Shown here: in pieces, positions 7,623 through 18,000 of the stretch | Layout: every line of letters starts with the position of its first letter | Position numbering within the stretch: position 1 is the first letter of the stretch | Origin: Flavobacteriales bacterium UBA6693 | GTDB lineage: Bacteria; Bacteroidota; Bacteroidia; Flavobacteriales; Weeksellaceae | Assembly (NCBI GenBank): GCA_002454815.1 | Contig: DKJL01000007.1 | Coordinates: 62,001-126,000 of the forward strand | Direction of reading: 5' to 3' | DNA: 64,000 nucleotides | Made by a program: the position numbers and the translations under genes | Notes under the pieces: generated by a model | What the model saw: only the letters and a program-made list of their open reading frames with translations | What the model was told of the DNA's origin: nothing | The model's database searches: none

Positions 7623-8674
7623 AAAAACAAAATGCTGGTTTTCTTCACGTTGGTAGAAAACTGATGCATTGGTATTCGCACCATGGCCGCGATTTGCCCT
7701 TCCGAAAAACACGCGATCCCTACCAGATCTGGATTTGTGAAATTATTTTCCAGCAAACGCGCATTCAGCAGGGACTCCAACATTACAAACGCTTTATTTC
7801 CCGCTTTCCGGACGTAGCCACGCTGGCGCAGGCAGATGCCGACGAAGTATTGCTCTACTGGAAAGGCCTGGGTTATTACTCGCGCGCCATCAATCTGCAC
7901 AAAGCCGCCCAGCAAATTATAACAAAGCACGCTGGCATATTTCCGTCCGGTCATGCCGATATTCTGGCACTTCCGGGAATTGGCAAATATACTGCCGCTG
8001 CAATCTCCAGTATATGTTTTGGAGAAATGCGCCCTGCTGTAGATGGTAATCTTTATCGGGTTCTTTCCCGCATTTTTGCAGATGATTTTGATATTTCCGC
8101 CGGTCAGGCTTTTACTTATTTTTCGGCGTTAGCATTGCCATTAATTCCGCAAGATGAAGCAGGCACATTTAATCAGGCGATGATGGATCTCGGCTCTGAA
8201 ATTTGCACACCGCGGTTGCCAAAATGTGACATCTGTCCGCTTCAGGGCCACTGTCTCGCATATGAATTCGGTACCGTTCAGAATTTTCCAGTGAAAAGCA
8301 AAAAAACAAAGTCTACTGATCTACAACTTTCTTATTACTTTGTTGCACAAAAAGGGCAGTTTTTGGTACGCCGCCGCGGCGCCGACTTCATTTGGAAAAA
8401 TCTATACGAATTTCCCCAAACCATTCCATCCGACTTTAGTCCTTATATAATAGGAGAGAAAACCGTTCAGCACAAGCTGACACATAAAAACCTTACCATT
8501 CACTTTAAAGAAGTGGAACTGCCGGAAAAGCATTCACTTATGGACTTTGCTGCCGCACATGATTTTATAGTGATGACCAGCGTGGAGGCTGCAGAAAAAT
8601 CGTTTCCGAAACCGCTGCAAAATTATCTCGACGAAATTTTTCCGGCCGGTAATGCAGCGTCGCCCAACGTATAA
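7613..8674 (+). CDS. mutY: A/G-specific adenine glycosylase MutY
   Basis: Base-excision repair glycosylase that removes adenine paired with 8-oxoguanine. The helix-hairpin-helix and catalytic region read LPGIGKYTAAAIS and then RPAVDGN with the catalytic Asp. Four cysteines in the pattern C-x6-C-x2-C-x5-C (CTPRLPKCDICPLQGHC) bind the [4Fe-4S] cluster, and a C-terminal NUDIX-like domain recognises 8-oxoG. The 353-residue length is the family norm when translation starts at the TTG at 7613. The first in-frame ATG (7664) would remove the conserved FLHVGRKL helix. In F. johnsoniae mutY neighbours ssb, gldE and gldD; here gldD follows directly. Confidence 0.92.
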   Translation: MKTKKQNAGFLHVGRKLMHWYSHHGRDLPFRKTRDPYQIWICEIIFQQTRIQQGLQHYKRFISRFPDVATLAQADADEVLLYWKGLGYYSRAINLHKAAQQIITKHAGIFPSGHADILALPGIGKYTAAAISSICFGEMRPAVDGNLYRVLSRIFADDFDISAGQAFTYFSALALPLIPQDEAGTFNQAMMDLGSEICTPRLPKCDICPLQGHCLAYEFGTVQNFPVKSKKTKSTDLQLSYYFVAQKGQFLVRRRGADFIWKNLYEFPQTIPSDFSPYIIGEKTVQHKLTHKNLTIHFKEVELPEKHSLMDFAAAHDFIVMTSVEAAEKSFPKPLQNYLDEIFPAGNAASPNV

Positions 8675-8692
8675 GATTATAAAACTAATTCG

Positions 8693-8700
8693 TATTTTTG
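8693..8700 (+). promoter_or_regulatory. -7 box of gldD, near-leaderless
   Basis: TATTTTTG is an exact -7 box, only 4 nt before the ATG at 8705. This predicts transcription starting at or very near the start codon. Confidence 0.55.
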
Positions 8701-8704
8701 CGCA

Positions 8705-9259
8705 ATGTTTAAAAAACTCGCCGTCATACCCTTAGGACTTTTGCTGCTTTCGTGTGCAGAAGATCCGCGGCCGAAACCGACGGGAGAGTTGCGTCTGGAA
8801 TATCCGGCGCCTCAGTACCTCAGTTTTAGCTCACCGTGTAACTTTGAATTTGAATATTCTGATCTCGCACGCGTGACGCCGGCGAAAAATCCGTGCTGGT
8901 ATTACATTGAATATCCCGGCATGAAGGCAAAACTTTTTCTCACTTATTTTCCGATTAAAAACGATTTCGACCTGCACGTCCGCGAATCGGAGAAAATGGT
9001 TTATGAGCACACGGTAAAAGCTTCCGCAATCGACACCAAATCTTTCGCTTATCCGGAGCGCCGGGTTTTCGGTAATTTTTATGAACTGAAAGGCCCTACC
9101 GCCAGCAATATACAGTTTTTTGTGACCGATTCCACGCGACATTACGTCACAGCCAATCTTTATTTCAACAGCCGTCCGCGGCCCGATTCTTTGGCGCCCG
9201 CCGTGGATTATATTAAAAAAGACCTTCTCCACCTCATCGAGACTTTTGAGTGGAAATAA
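8705..9259 (+). CDS. gldD: Gliding motility lipoprotein GldD
   Basis: An 184-residue lipoprotein (lipobox LLLSC, Cys at about residue 17) matching the GldD family: PKPTGELRLEYP near the N-terminus, the paired-aromatic segment CWYYIEYPGMKAKLFLTYFP, and the C-terminal YIKKDLLHLIETFEWK. GldD is needed for gliding and for surface assembly in F. johnsoniae, where gldE usually lies next to it. Non-gliding Chryseobacterium-type bacteria keep gld genes because GldK-N and SprA/E/T form the type IX secretion system. The T9SS-sorted amylase in this window fits that. gldE and ssb are absent from this spot. Confidence 0.9.
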   Translation: MFKKLAVIPLGLLLLSCAEDPRPKPTGELRLEYPAPQYLSFSSPCNFEFEYSDLARVTPAKNPCWYYIEYPGMKAKLFLTYFPIKNDFDLHVRESEKMVYEHTVKASAIDTKSFAYPERRVFGNFYELKGPTASNIQFFVTDSTRHYVTANLYFNSRPRPDSLAPAVDYIKKDLLHLIETFEWK

Positions 9260-9275
9260 ATATTTATAACATTAT

Positions 9276-10196
9276 ATGAAACTATTAGTAGTAGGTTCCG
9301 TAGCATTCGATGCCATCGAGACGCCTTTCGGAAAAACCGATAAAATCCTTGGCGGTGCTGCCACATATATTACGCTGGCTTCGTCAGTTTTAAAAATAGA
9401 TTCCGGAATTGTATCGGTGGTCGGCGGCGATTTTCCACAGTCGGATCTGGATAAACTCTCAGACCGCGGCATCAACATCGAGGGAATCGAAATCGTCAAA
9501 GAAGGCAAAACGTTCTTTTGGAGCGGCAAATATCACAACGACCTGAATTCGCGCGACACGCTCGTAACTGAAGTAAACGTGCTGGAAAATTTTGATCCCA
9601 AAATTCCTGAATCAATGCAGGATGCAGAAATTCTGATGCTGGGAAATCTGCATCCCGGCGTACAGCTTTCTGTGCTGGAAAAAATGAATAAAAGACCGAA
9701 ACTCGTCATCCTTGATACCATGAATTTCTGGATGGATTCTGCCTGGGACGTTTTGGTACGTATGATTGCAAAAACGGATGTCATTACTATTAATGATGAA
9801 GAGGCACGGCAACTTTCCGGTGAATATTCGCTGGTAAAAGCGGCTAAAAAAATTCATAAGATGGGTCCGCAATATGTCATTATTAAGAAAGGCGAGCACG
9901 GCGCACTGCTGTTTCACGAAGGAAAAGTATTTGCCATTCCGGCGCTGCCGTTAGAGGAAGTTTTCGATCCTACCGGAGCCGGCGACACTTTCGCGGGCGG
10001 CTTTGCTTCTTATCTGGCCAAAAAAGGATTATTTGATTTTGATACCATGAAATCTGCGCTTATCGTCGGCTCAGCCATGGCATCGTTTACGGTAGAAAAA
10101 TTCGGAACCGAGCGCCTGGAAGAAGTTACCGAACAGCAAATGATGGAGCGCATTAACGAATTCCGCGAACTCACCACTTTTGAAGTGGAAGTTTAA
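9276..10196 (+). CDS. PfkB family carbohydrate kinase
   Basis: Cytoplasmic ribokinase-fold sugar kinase of 306 residues. The substrate-side glycine signature appears as ILGGAATYITLA (about residue 28) and the ATP/anion-hole signature as DPTGAGDTFAGGFASY, with the catalytic Asp in GAGD. The substrate cannot be read from sequence. The short N-terminus (MKLLVVGSVAFDAIETPFG) suggests a nucleoside- or sugar-kinase-like member rather than a fructokinase. It starts 16 nt after gldD and is probably cotranscribed with it. Confidence 0.88.
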   Translation: MKLLVVGSVAFDAIETPFGKTDKILGGAATYITLASSVLKIDSGIVSVVGGDFPQSDLDKLSDRGINIEGIEIVKEGKTFFWSGKYHNDLNSRDTLVTEVNVLENFDPKIPESMQDAEILMLGNLHPGVQLSVLEKMNKRPKLVILDTMNFWMDSAWDVLVRMIAKTDVITINDEEARQLSGEYSLVKAAKKIHKMGPQYVIIKKGEHGALLFHEGKVFAIPALPLEEVFDPTGAGDTFAGGFASYLAKKGLFDFDTMKSALIVGSAMASFTVEKFGTERLEEVTEQQMMERINEFRELTTFEVEV

Positions 10197-10280
10197 CTTT
10201 CACGGCGTTTTGATATCCTAAGCAACAATATTCCGACGCAGTAAAGTGTCAATAAAATATATATATTCAATCATCTAAAT

Positions 10281-12125
10281 ATGAACATACGCCCCATAAA
10301 AACAATTGTCGCCGCCGTCGCTTTTACCTTCGCCAACGGCAGCGTTTCTGCACAATATATGAAAGTAGGTTCCGACAGTATTTCGCTGGCAGAATTTAAG
10401 AAAGACTATAAATACGGCCTCGAAAACGCCGGTATTGAAAGTACCATTGCTACAACGCAGAATTTCTATCTGTTTCAGCAGTTTGCGGCAGAGCAGAAAG
10501 CAGATACCACGAGGGCATTCCGGCAGCGAATGGCTGAGAAAGAATCAGAACTGCGCGCCAAATATTTTTTTCCCGCGCATGTCGTGGATCCCATTCTTTC
10601 AAATTATGTAAAAGACAACCAGACCGAGCGCGAAGTGCAGGTCTTTATTGTAGAAAAAACAGCTGGAGATAAACAGGATTACCGCCAGGTATATAACGAT
10701 GTGAAAGCAGGCAAAATAACGATGGCCGAGGCGATTTCCAAATACACGAAGGGAAATCCCGAAGCGCTTTACATCAAAGCCGGAACACTGGACAACCGAC
10801 TTTACGATGAAGTGAAAGTGTTGGCAAATAACACTTATACGCAGTTGTATGATACGCCATCTTATGTTGGTTTTGCTAAAGTGATCAGCACGCGCCCCAG
10901 CTTGGGCTATCTTGTCTTCGGCACGCTGTCTTTCCCGAATGATGCCAATGCAGAGGAAACCAGACAGAAAATCTACGCCGATTTGAAATCCGGAAAAAGC
11001 TTCCAGGAAGTGGCAAAACTCTATGGTGCCAACGATCATGAAAAGAACAACGGCGGCGTAATAATGGGTTCGCCCACTTTGCCGGATGAAGTTTATGCTG
11101 CTTTTAAAGGACAAAAAGCAGGTTATTATACGCCCACACCGCTTACTTTTGGAGAAAAGCAGTTTATATTTAATCTTTACAGTGTAGAACCTTACGCACT
11201 AACGGAAACCAACAAACCGTTTTTCCTGCGCGAGATGAACAGCTCGCTTTACGCTGAAGTCCTGCAGGAAAAAATGACGGATTTCCTGAAATCAGACCCT
11301 ACTTATAAAGAATTTCCGGCCTTTGCCAACAGCAAAAAATCGTATGCTTCTTTCGCCGCAGCGAAGGACAGCGACGTTTTATATTCTTACAAAGGACAGC
11401 AGGTTACCGTGGGTGCACTGCGAAAAATGATTGGCGACAAACGCAGCGAAGCCGAGAAAATGACGCCATCGGCTTGGGCAGAAGCTTTGGCCAGTGTCAA
11501 CGCTCAGGACGTATTGCGCATTTACAGCCAAAACTTTACCAGCCAGCCGCAGGTGAAGACCGAACTGGACATGTTTAAACGTGGTCTGTATTCCGACTTT
11601 ATTTATTCTGCATATTTAAATGAGCAGGTCGCCCAACATCCGGAGTGGCTGACGCAGTATTATAACCAGAATAAATCAAAATTTGTCTGGGGCGAACGCG
11701 CCGACGGACGTGTTGCCATTCTGGAAGATCCGAAACTTGCAAAAGAAATCAGCAAAGAGATTAAAAATGCCGGTAACTGGGAAGCGTTGCAGAAAAAATA
11801 CGCTGCAAAGCTGAACGACAAAAAGCAACCGCTTGTAAAATTTGAAAAAGGCGAAATGAACAAAGATGCCGATGTATTTACCACATACAAAGTACCGTTC
11901 CGCACCGGTGTTCATCAAACCAAAATGGGCGACCGCACTTTGGTTATCGCAATCGACCGTCTTTTGGCACCAAGCCAGATGACGCAGACTGAAGCTGCAG
12001 AAGAAATTCGTGACGCGGTGAACGAACAAAAACTCAACGAGATTATTGCCGCACAGAAAGCCAAAACAAAAATCGTTATTGATCCCGCATTCATCAGCGG
12101 TTTGCAACAGAACTTTAAGAAATAA
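10281..12125 (+). CDS. SurA-like periplasmic peptidylprolyl isomerase, long form
   Basis: Exported protein of 614 residues with signal peptide (SVSAQ). An N-terminal SurA-like segment is followed by a parvulin (PpiC) domain at roughly residues 210-300 (LSFPNDANAEETRQKIYADLKSG split by loops, then GGVIMGSPTLP). A second, divergent C-terminal region follows. The family acts as a periplasmic chaperone for outer-membrane proteins. The next gene encodes a canonical two-parvulin SurA-like protein, so the two probably act on the same pathway. Isomerase activity of this longer protein is doubtful, because the key parvulin residues are only partly kept. Confidence 0.83.
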   Translation: MNIRPIKTIVAAVAFTFANGSVSAQYMKVGSDSISLAEFKKDYKYGLENAGIESTIATTQNFYLFQQFAAEQKADTTRAFRQRMAEKESELRAKYFFPAHVVDPILSNYVKDNQTEREVQVFIVEKTAGDKQDYRQVYNDVKAGKITMAEAISKYTKGNPEALYIKAGTLDNRLYDEVKVLANNTYTQLYDTPSYVGFAKVISTRPSLGYLVFGTLSFPNDANAEETRQKIYADLKSGKSFQEVAKLYGANDHEKNNGGVIMGSPTLPDEVYAAFKGQKAGYYTPTPLTFGEKQFIFNLYSVEPYALTETNKPFFLREMNSSLYAEVLQEKMTDFLKSDPTYKEFPAFANSKKSYASFAAAKDSDVLYSYKGQQVTVGALRKMIGDKRSEAEKMTPSAWAEALASVNAQDVLRIYSQNFTSQPQVKTELDMFKRGLYSDFIYSAYLNEQVAQHPEWLTQYYNQNKSKFVWGERADGRVAILEDPKLAKEISKEIKNAGNWEALQKKYAAKLNDKKQPLVKFEKGEMNKDADVFTTYKVPFRTGVHQTKMGDRTLVIAIDRLLAPSQMTQTEAAEEIRDAVNEQKLNEIIAAQKAKTKIVIDPAFISGLQQNFKK

Positions 12126-12162
12126 TTATAACAAAACATGCAGCTTATCTCGATTAGAATGA

Positions 12163-12170
12163 TAATTTTG
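12163..12170 (+). promoter_or_regulatory. -7 box upstream of the second SurA-like gene
   Basis: TAATTTTG is an exact -7 box 20 nt before the ATG at 12191. It gives the second isomerase gene its own promoter inside the cluster. Confidence 0.5.
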
Positions 12171-12190
12171 CAAGTCGATAAACAGGACCT

Positions 12191-13564
12191 ATGAACAAGA
12201 GTGTAAAAAATGTAATTCTGCTGAGTTTTGTGATGCTGTTCTTCAGCGTTCTTACGAGTGCACAAGCCCAAGTGAAAAAAGGTGATCTTGTGGATGGTAT
12301 CGCTGTGGTAGTGGGCGATGAGATTATCCTGGAGTCCGACATTGAGGAGCAGGCCAACTTCGCCCAACAACAGGGTGAAACGGTAGCCGATAAATGCGAA
12401 TTTGTGGAAAGCATCATCAGCAACAAACTGCTGATCTACGAAGCCAAAAGAGATACGCTGATCGAGAACCGCTCAGCTGCTATAAAAGAGACCGCTACGC
12501 AGAAGTACAACCAGATTCTGGGTCAGTTTCCGGATGAGCGCACCATGCTCAATCGCTACAAATTCCGTACATCGTACGAAATGAAAAACGCCATTGAGAA
12601 AATCGATTCCGATAATTATTACGGGCAGATGAAGTTCGGGCGCATCACCGAGAAGGCCGACGTGACGCCAAACGAAGTAACGGATTTTTACAATATGTAT
12701 AAATTCCAGTTGCCCGAAGTGAAGGATGAAGTAACGCTGTCGCAGATCATCATGTATCCCAAACTCACAGATGCACATAAAGATGAGATTATCGCACGTC
12801 TGAATAAAATAAAACAGGACATCCTCGCTGGCGAATCGTTCGAAAGTCAGGCGCGTATTTATTCCGACGATCCGGGCTCTGCCTCCAAAGGCGGTCTGTA
12901 CACGCGCATTTCCAAAGGTAAAATGGTAAAACCTTTCGAAGCTGCCGCCCTGAATTTGCAGGAAGGTGAACTCTCCGATCCCGTGGAATCCGATTTCGGC
13001 TACCACCTCATTCAGCTCGTCAAGAAAAGCGGAAAAGTGTACGATGCGCGGCACATCTTGCTGAAAGCCGAGCCAAACGCCGACGAAATTGCGACCGCCA
13101 GAAAGCAGCTCGACAGCATCCGCACCTTGATCAACGATGGTAATATGACCTTCAAAGAAGCCGCTTACCGCTTCTCCGATGACAAGCGTACCAAGTTCAA
13201 CGCCGGAGTGATCACTGCTGAAGACGGTTCCGACCGCATCGAAAAACTGGATCTTCCGCCCACACTTTCTTATCAGATCGCGGGACTTAATAAAGGTGAC
13301 ATCACCGACGTTTTCGAGGACAAAGCCGAGCAGGACCGTAAAACCGTTTCTATTGTGCGTGTGGATGACGTCATCAGCGCGCATCAGCTCGATATGGCTA
13401 CGGATTATAACCGCATCAAACAGCTGGCCCTGAACAAAAAGAAAAACGAAATGGTCGAAAAATGGGTGAAAGAAAAACTGCCCAACGTCTTTATCTCGAT
13501 CAACGACCGCTACAAAAGTTGCGTTTTCAAAACCGACTGGCGCAAAACGGCCGACCTCAAATAA
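12191..13564 (+). CDS. surA: SurA-like peptidylprolyl isomerase
   Basis: Periplasmic chaperone and isomerase of 457 residues. After a signal peptide (TSAQA) comes the SurA N-domain (VDGIAVVVGDEIILESDIEE) and two parvulin domains: the first at about residues 175-275 (LSQIIMYPKLT, ARIYSDDPGSASKGG, DFGYHLIQLV) and the second at about 290-390 (ARHILLKAEPN, YRFSDDKRT). This order matches E. coli SurA, which escorts outer-membrane barrel proteins to BamA. It is followed by a terminator. The long minus-strand frame across this gene is a coding shadow. Confidence 0.92.
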   Translation: MNKSVKNVILLSFVMLFFSVLTSAQAQVKKGDLVDGIAVVVGDEIILESDIEEQANFAQQQGETVADKCEFVESIISNKLLIYEAKRDTLIENRSAAIKETATQKYNQILGQFPDERTMLNRYKFRTSYEMKNAIEKIDSDNYYGQMKFGRITEKADVTPNEVTDFYNMYKFQLPEVKDEVTLSQIIMYPKLTDAHKDEIIARLNKIKQDILAGESFESQARIYSDDPGSASKGGLYTRISKGKMVKPFEAAALNLQEGELSDPVESDFGYHLIQLVKKSGKVYDARHILLKAEPNADEIATARKQLDSIRTLINDGNMTFKEAAYRFSDDKRTKFNAGVITAEDGSDRIEKLDLPPTLSYQIAGLNKGDITDVFEDKAEQDRKTVSIVRVDDVISAHQLDMATDYNRIKQLALNKKKNEMVEKWVKEKLPNVFISINDRYKSCVFKTDWRKTADLK

Positions 13565-13567
13565 AAT

Positions 13568-13598
13568 AAATCTCTGCAGAAATGCGGAGATTTTTTTT
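13568..13598 (+). terminator. Terminator of the SurA-like operon
   Basis: AATCTCTGCA (13569-13578) pairs with TGCGGAGATT (13583-13592) with one G-U pair over a GAAA loop, followed by eight T. Confidence 0.88.
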
Positions 13599-13634
13599 AG
13601 GAGCAACAGGTATTTGTGCATTTCCCGAAATTCC

Positions 13635-13715
13635 CTTCCCGCTGTCCGCTCTATCCCTTCGTCGCGCATGGCGCTCCTGCGGGGATGCCGCTGCCATCGG
13701 GGCTAGGGGGCAGGG
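13635..13715 (+). repeat. GC-rich intergenic repeat, diverged copy A
   Basis: Two spaced copies of a CCGCTG(T/C)-type motif (CCGCTGTCCGCTCTATCCC, then GATGCCGCTGCCATCGGGG) in a GC-rich block match the spacing of the other copies. The T-run/GGGCG end is not clear here, so the assignment is tentative. Confidence 0.4.
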
Positions 13716-14043
13716 CAGTGCTTCCTTTGCAGGACATCGCCGCGACAGAATACGATGGACAGTGCATCGTCGGTGTTGTGAAAAATCCTTGATCACTAAT
13801 TTAGTTTTATTCGCTGTTATCATTAAGTTTATGCAGCCTGTTCCTAAATCCGTTCACTCATCCCTGGATACTCCCTAGGCGAGGGATGGACAATACATGA
13901 AAACAAAAAGCTAGGAAATGCCCGATTTCTCTGCTTTTCTGTTTCTTTTAAATGTACCTCATCCTTTTTTCTCCGTACAATTCTTTAATTTTACCCTATG
14001 AGCAACTTTATCGATTTTGGTGCAGCCAAAAAAATCAAGGAAA

Positions 14044-14988
14044 ATGAATAAACGACAGAATAAAATCATCTCACTTTTTCAAATCAAACATCCCATCATT
14101 CAAGGGGGCATGATTTGGCATTCCGGCTGGCGTCTTGCCGCGGCGGTATCCAATAATGGCGGCCTCGGCCTTATTGGTGCAGGCAGTATGTATCCCGATA
14201 TTCTGCGCGAAAATATTCAGAAATGTAAAGCGGCAACCCATCGGCCCTTCGGCGTCAATGTGCCCATGCTCTATCCCAACCTGGACGAAATCATCAATAT
14301 TATCCTGGAGGAAAGCGTGAAGATTATTTTTACTTCTGCCGGAAATCCAAAAACGTATACCGAAACCCTGCAGAAAGAAGGGCTGAAAGTAGCGCACGTG
14401 GTTTCCTCTACCAAATTTGCCATGAAGTGCGAAGATGCCGGCGTGGATGCCATCGTAGCAGAAGGTTTCGAGGCAGGCGGACACAACGGCCGCGACGAAA
14501 CTACCACGTTCTGCCTTATCCCCAACGTAAAAAAACAGGTGTCCAAACCGCTTATCGCAGCAGGTGGTATTGCTTTGGGTTCGCAGATGAAAGCCGCCAT
14601 GCTTTTGGGTGCCGACGGTGTACAGATCGGTTCGCGCTTTGCCGCCACACAGGAAGCCAGCGCCCATGCCGACTGGAAAAACAAAATAATTTCTCTTAAC
14701 GAGGGCGATACCCATTTAACCCTAAAGGAACTGGCGCCGGTTCGGATGGTGAAGAACAAGTTTTTTCAGGAGCTGGAGCAGCTTTACGACACCGGCAGAA
14801 ATGCCGAAGCTTTGAAAGAAACCCTGGGTCGTGCGCGCGCAAAACGCGGCATGTTTGAAGGTGATCTGGAAGAAGGAGAACTCGAGATTGGCCAGGTTTC
14901 GGCCCTGATTGATGAAATCCTGCCCGTGGAAAAAGTTTTCGAGAAACTGCTCAGTGAGTTTGAAGCAGCTCAGCTGCCCCAATGGTAA
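14044..14988 (+). CDS. Nitronate monooxygenase / 2-nitropropane dioxygenase-like FMN enzyme
   Basis: FMN-dependent TIM-barrel enzyme of 314 residues. The start MNKRQNKIISLFQIKHPIIQ leads into the family motif IIQGGMIW. The phosphate-binding loops are visible at VAEGFEAGGHNGRD (with the conserved His), AAGGIALGSQMKAAMLLGADGVQIGSRF, and the GLIGAGSM segment. Relatives oxidise alkyl nitronates or act as enoyl-ACP-reductase-like proteins (FabK); without the FabK context, nitronate monooxygenase is the safer call. The ATG at 14044 is preferred over an upstream non-ATG start because family homology begins there. It stands alone, convergent with dnaE2. Confidence 0.85.
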   Translation: MNKRQNKIISLFQIKHPIIQGGMIWHSGWRLAAAVSNNGGLGLIGAGSMYPDILRENIQKCKAATHRPFGVNVPMLYPNLDEIINIILEESVKIIFTSAGNPKTYTETLQKEGLKVAHVVSSTKFAMKCEDAGVDAIVAEGFEAGGHNGRDETTTFCLIPNVKKQVSKPLIAAGGIALGSQMKAAMLLGADGVQIGSRFAATQEASAHADWKNKIISLNEGDTHLTLKELAPVRMVKNKFFQELEQLYDTGRNAEALKETLGRARAKRGMFEGDLEEGELEIGQVSALIDEILPVEKVFEKLLSEFEAAQLPQW

Positions 14989-15014
14989 ATAAACAAAAAA
15001 CGCCTTTATTTCTG

Positions 15015-18000
15015 CTACAATTCCTTCATCTTCATGCGTGGCAAACCGATTTCGTGTTCCTGCGGATAGGGTGCGCGCCAAGTCATGCTCACATCTTCGT
15101 TGATTTTCTGATGAACTTCGTATGCCTTTTCTTTGTCCAAAGCATAACGCGGATCGGGGATGAAGGGCATTTTGGCCATTTTTAAAATCGTGAGGGTCGG
15201 AAAATGAAAATCCACTTCCACCTGACCGAGTAGAAGATAACAGCCACCACCCTGAAAAGGATACTGCTGGAGGTTATCCGGGAAGTGTGCCGTGTCGAAA
15301 TAATCGCCTTCTGCATCGATCCACGTACCGAAATACATGGTGCCTTTCTTGGTGGGAACATGTTTTCTGGAGATGAGATATGCCAGCATCTTCACCTGTT
15401 TCTTATGAAACTTCAGTAAATCCTTAGCCATCACCTTTCCGCGGAATTTTGTCTGAAGCAAATCAAACGGACTGCACGACACGGCAAAACCCAGTATTTC
15501 TATCTCATCAAAAGCATCCTCAAAATGGTCGCGCCGAAGAAGCGGCAACTCATAATTTCTGTTCACATCTTCCTCAAAAAAAGAAGGCAGGCGGTGCTGT
15601 GGTTTAAAATCAACCATAATCATACGCGCTTCGATGAGCAGTTCGTTTTTTTGCTTGCCCGTAAACCGGAAAGCGCCGACGAAAATCAGAATCTGCAGCG
15701 TTTCCACACCGATTGGGATACGCCGGATAAAGTTTTCCAGTGAACTGAAGTTTCCGTCTTTCTCACGTTCCGTACAGATAAACTGTGCCAGGCGGCTTTC
15801 CAGTTTTTCAATATGCATGAAACCTAAGAATACTTCGTCGCCATAAACCGTAGTTTCAAATAAACTTCTGTTCACACACGGATTATGGATTTTCCCACCA
15901 GCCATACGGCACTCGTGGACGTACACCTCGGTGCGGTAAAAACCGCCACCGTTGTTGATGGCCGCCACCATAAATTCGATCGGGAAGTGTACTTTCAGGT
16001 AAAGGCTCTGATAGCTTTCTACCGCATAAGAAGCGGAATGTGCCTTGCAGAAAGAGTAACCGGCAAAGGATTCGATCTGGCGGTAGACTTCCTGCGACAG
16101 TTGCTCGGGATGCCCTTTTTTACGGCAGGATTCAAAGAAAGTGTCCTTTACTTTCTGCAATTCCTTTTTAGAACGTGTTTTTCCGCTCATGGCACGGCGC
16201 AGAATGTCGCCCTCGGCTGCGCTCACACCGCCGTAGTGCAGCGCGATTTTGATAACATCTTCCTGATACACCATAATGCCATAAGTCTCACCGAGTTGCT
16301 GCTCGAAGACGGGATGGAAATACTCGAACTGATCAGGATTGTTGTGCCGGAAAATGTATTCGCGCATCATGCCGCTTTGCGCTACGCCGGGCCGGATGAT
16401 GGACGAGGCCGCCACCAGCGTTTTGTAATTGTCACATTTCAGGCGGCGCAGTAATCCTCTCATCGCCGGACTTTCAATATAAAAACAGCCCAGCGTCTTT
16501 CCTTTAGCAAGATATTCATTGGCGGTCTGTTCATCTTTAGAGATGGTAGTGTCGCGGATATCGACTTCTATATTCCTGTTTTTTTTAATGAGCTGTACCG
16601 CTTCCTCGATGGTACCCAAACCGCGTTGCGAAAGAATATCGAATTTTTCCAACCCGATATCTTCCGCCGTGTGCATGTCCCACTGCACGATGGGAAAACC
16701 TTTGGGCGGCATTTCCAGGGCGGTATAATTGGTAATCGGTTCTTCGGAAATCAGGATGCCACAGGAATGCATGCTGCGCTGGTTCGGAAATTTTTCGAGC
16801 AGTTTGCCGTATCGGTGCACCAGTTTTACAATGCGGTTATCGTCATGCGTTTCCATGGGTTTGGTGGCCAGCGCATCGAGTTCTTCTTTGGGCAGACCAA
16901 ATGCTTTGCCCACCTCACGAAAGATGGAACGGTACTTAAATTCCACATTCGTTCCGCAGAAAGCCACGTGATCTTTACCGTATTTATCGAAAATATAGCG
17001 CAGAATTTCATCGCGTTCGCGCCAGGACCAGTCGATATCAAAATCCGGCGGCGACTTGCGGTTTAAATTTAAAAAACGCTCAAAATACAAATCCAGTTCA
17101 ATAGGGCAGATGTCGGTAATGCCGAGACAATAACTCACGATGGAATTGGCGCCGCTCCCACGACCGACGTGCATAAAACCGCGGCTGATGCTGTAGCGCA
17201 CAATATCCCAGGTGATGAGGAAGTAACCACAGAAATTCAATTCATCAATTACTTTAAGTTCGCGTTCTACCCGCGCTTTCGCAGTCGGATGATTTTCGGG
17301 ATATCTCTTTTTAAATCCTTCCCAGGCGAGTTTTGTAAGAAGTTCGGAGTCGGAAGTTGCGGTTGGGGTAAAATGTTTTTTGTTTTTAGGCGTAGAAAAA
17401 TCAAATTCAAAATGAGAAGATTGAAATATTTTCTCGGTATTTTCGATGATTTGAGGATAATTTTTATAATGTTTCAACACCTCAAAAGCGGGTTTCAGTA
17501 CTTCCGATTTTTGGGAGGTTTCGCGCTCGGTGAGTTTAGAAACCAAGATGTTATTATCAATGGCGCGGAGGATGCGGTGCAGGTTGTACTCTTGTTTTGA
17601 AGAAAAGGTGATGGGCTGCAATACCACCATTTTATGCAGTAGTTTCTTCCATTCTTTGCGGACCAAAAAATTAAGCTCTTCCGGACGGATGCCGATGAAT
17701 TCATTTTCCTGTAAAGTTTCAGGCACATTGCTGAAAGGATAAATGATAAAAGTATCCTCCAGCTTGGGGCTTTGTTTGGGAAAAGGGAGGTGTTCGAGGT
17801 TGTGCGCGGTAATCATTCTGTTGATAGCCGCCACGCCCGCAGGATTTTGAGCTATGGTGATGTATAGCTGCTCATTCCCGGTCCTGATGTCTACGCCAAC
17901 CACCGGTTTTACCTGATGAATTTTGCAGAGTTTATAAAATTCATAAATGCCGGTCACGGTATTGATGTCCGTAAGAGCTAGTGCTGCAACGCCCAGTCCT

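Larger units (their letters stand above)
13565..14043. other. Intergenic region with terminator and GC-rich repeat
   Basis: About 480 nt without a supported gene. It holds the terminator above and a diverged copy of the GC-rich repeat family (about 13635-13715). There is also a 7-bp inverted repeat CATCCCT/AGGGATG at about 13859-13887. The short open frames here are compositional. Confidence 0.6.

Noticed and set aside
12473..13669. 398-codon open frame on the minus strand across the SurA-like gene
   Set aside because: It is a shadow of the well-supported plus-strand gene with no domain, signal peptide or promoter. Its amino acid mix is typical of an antisense frame.
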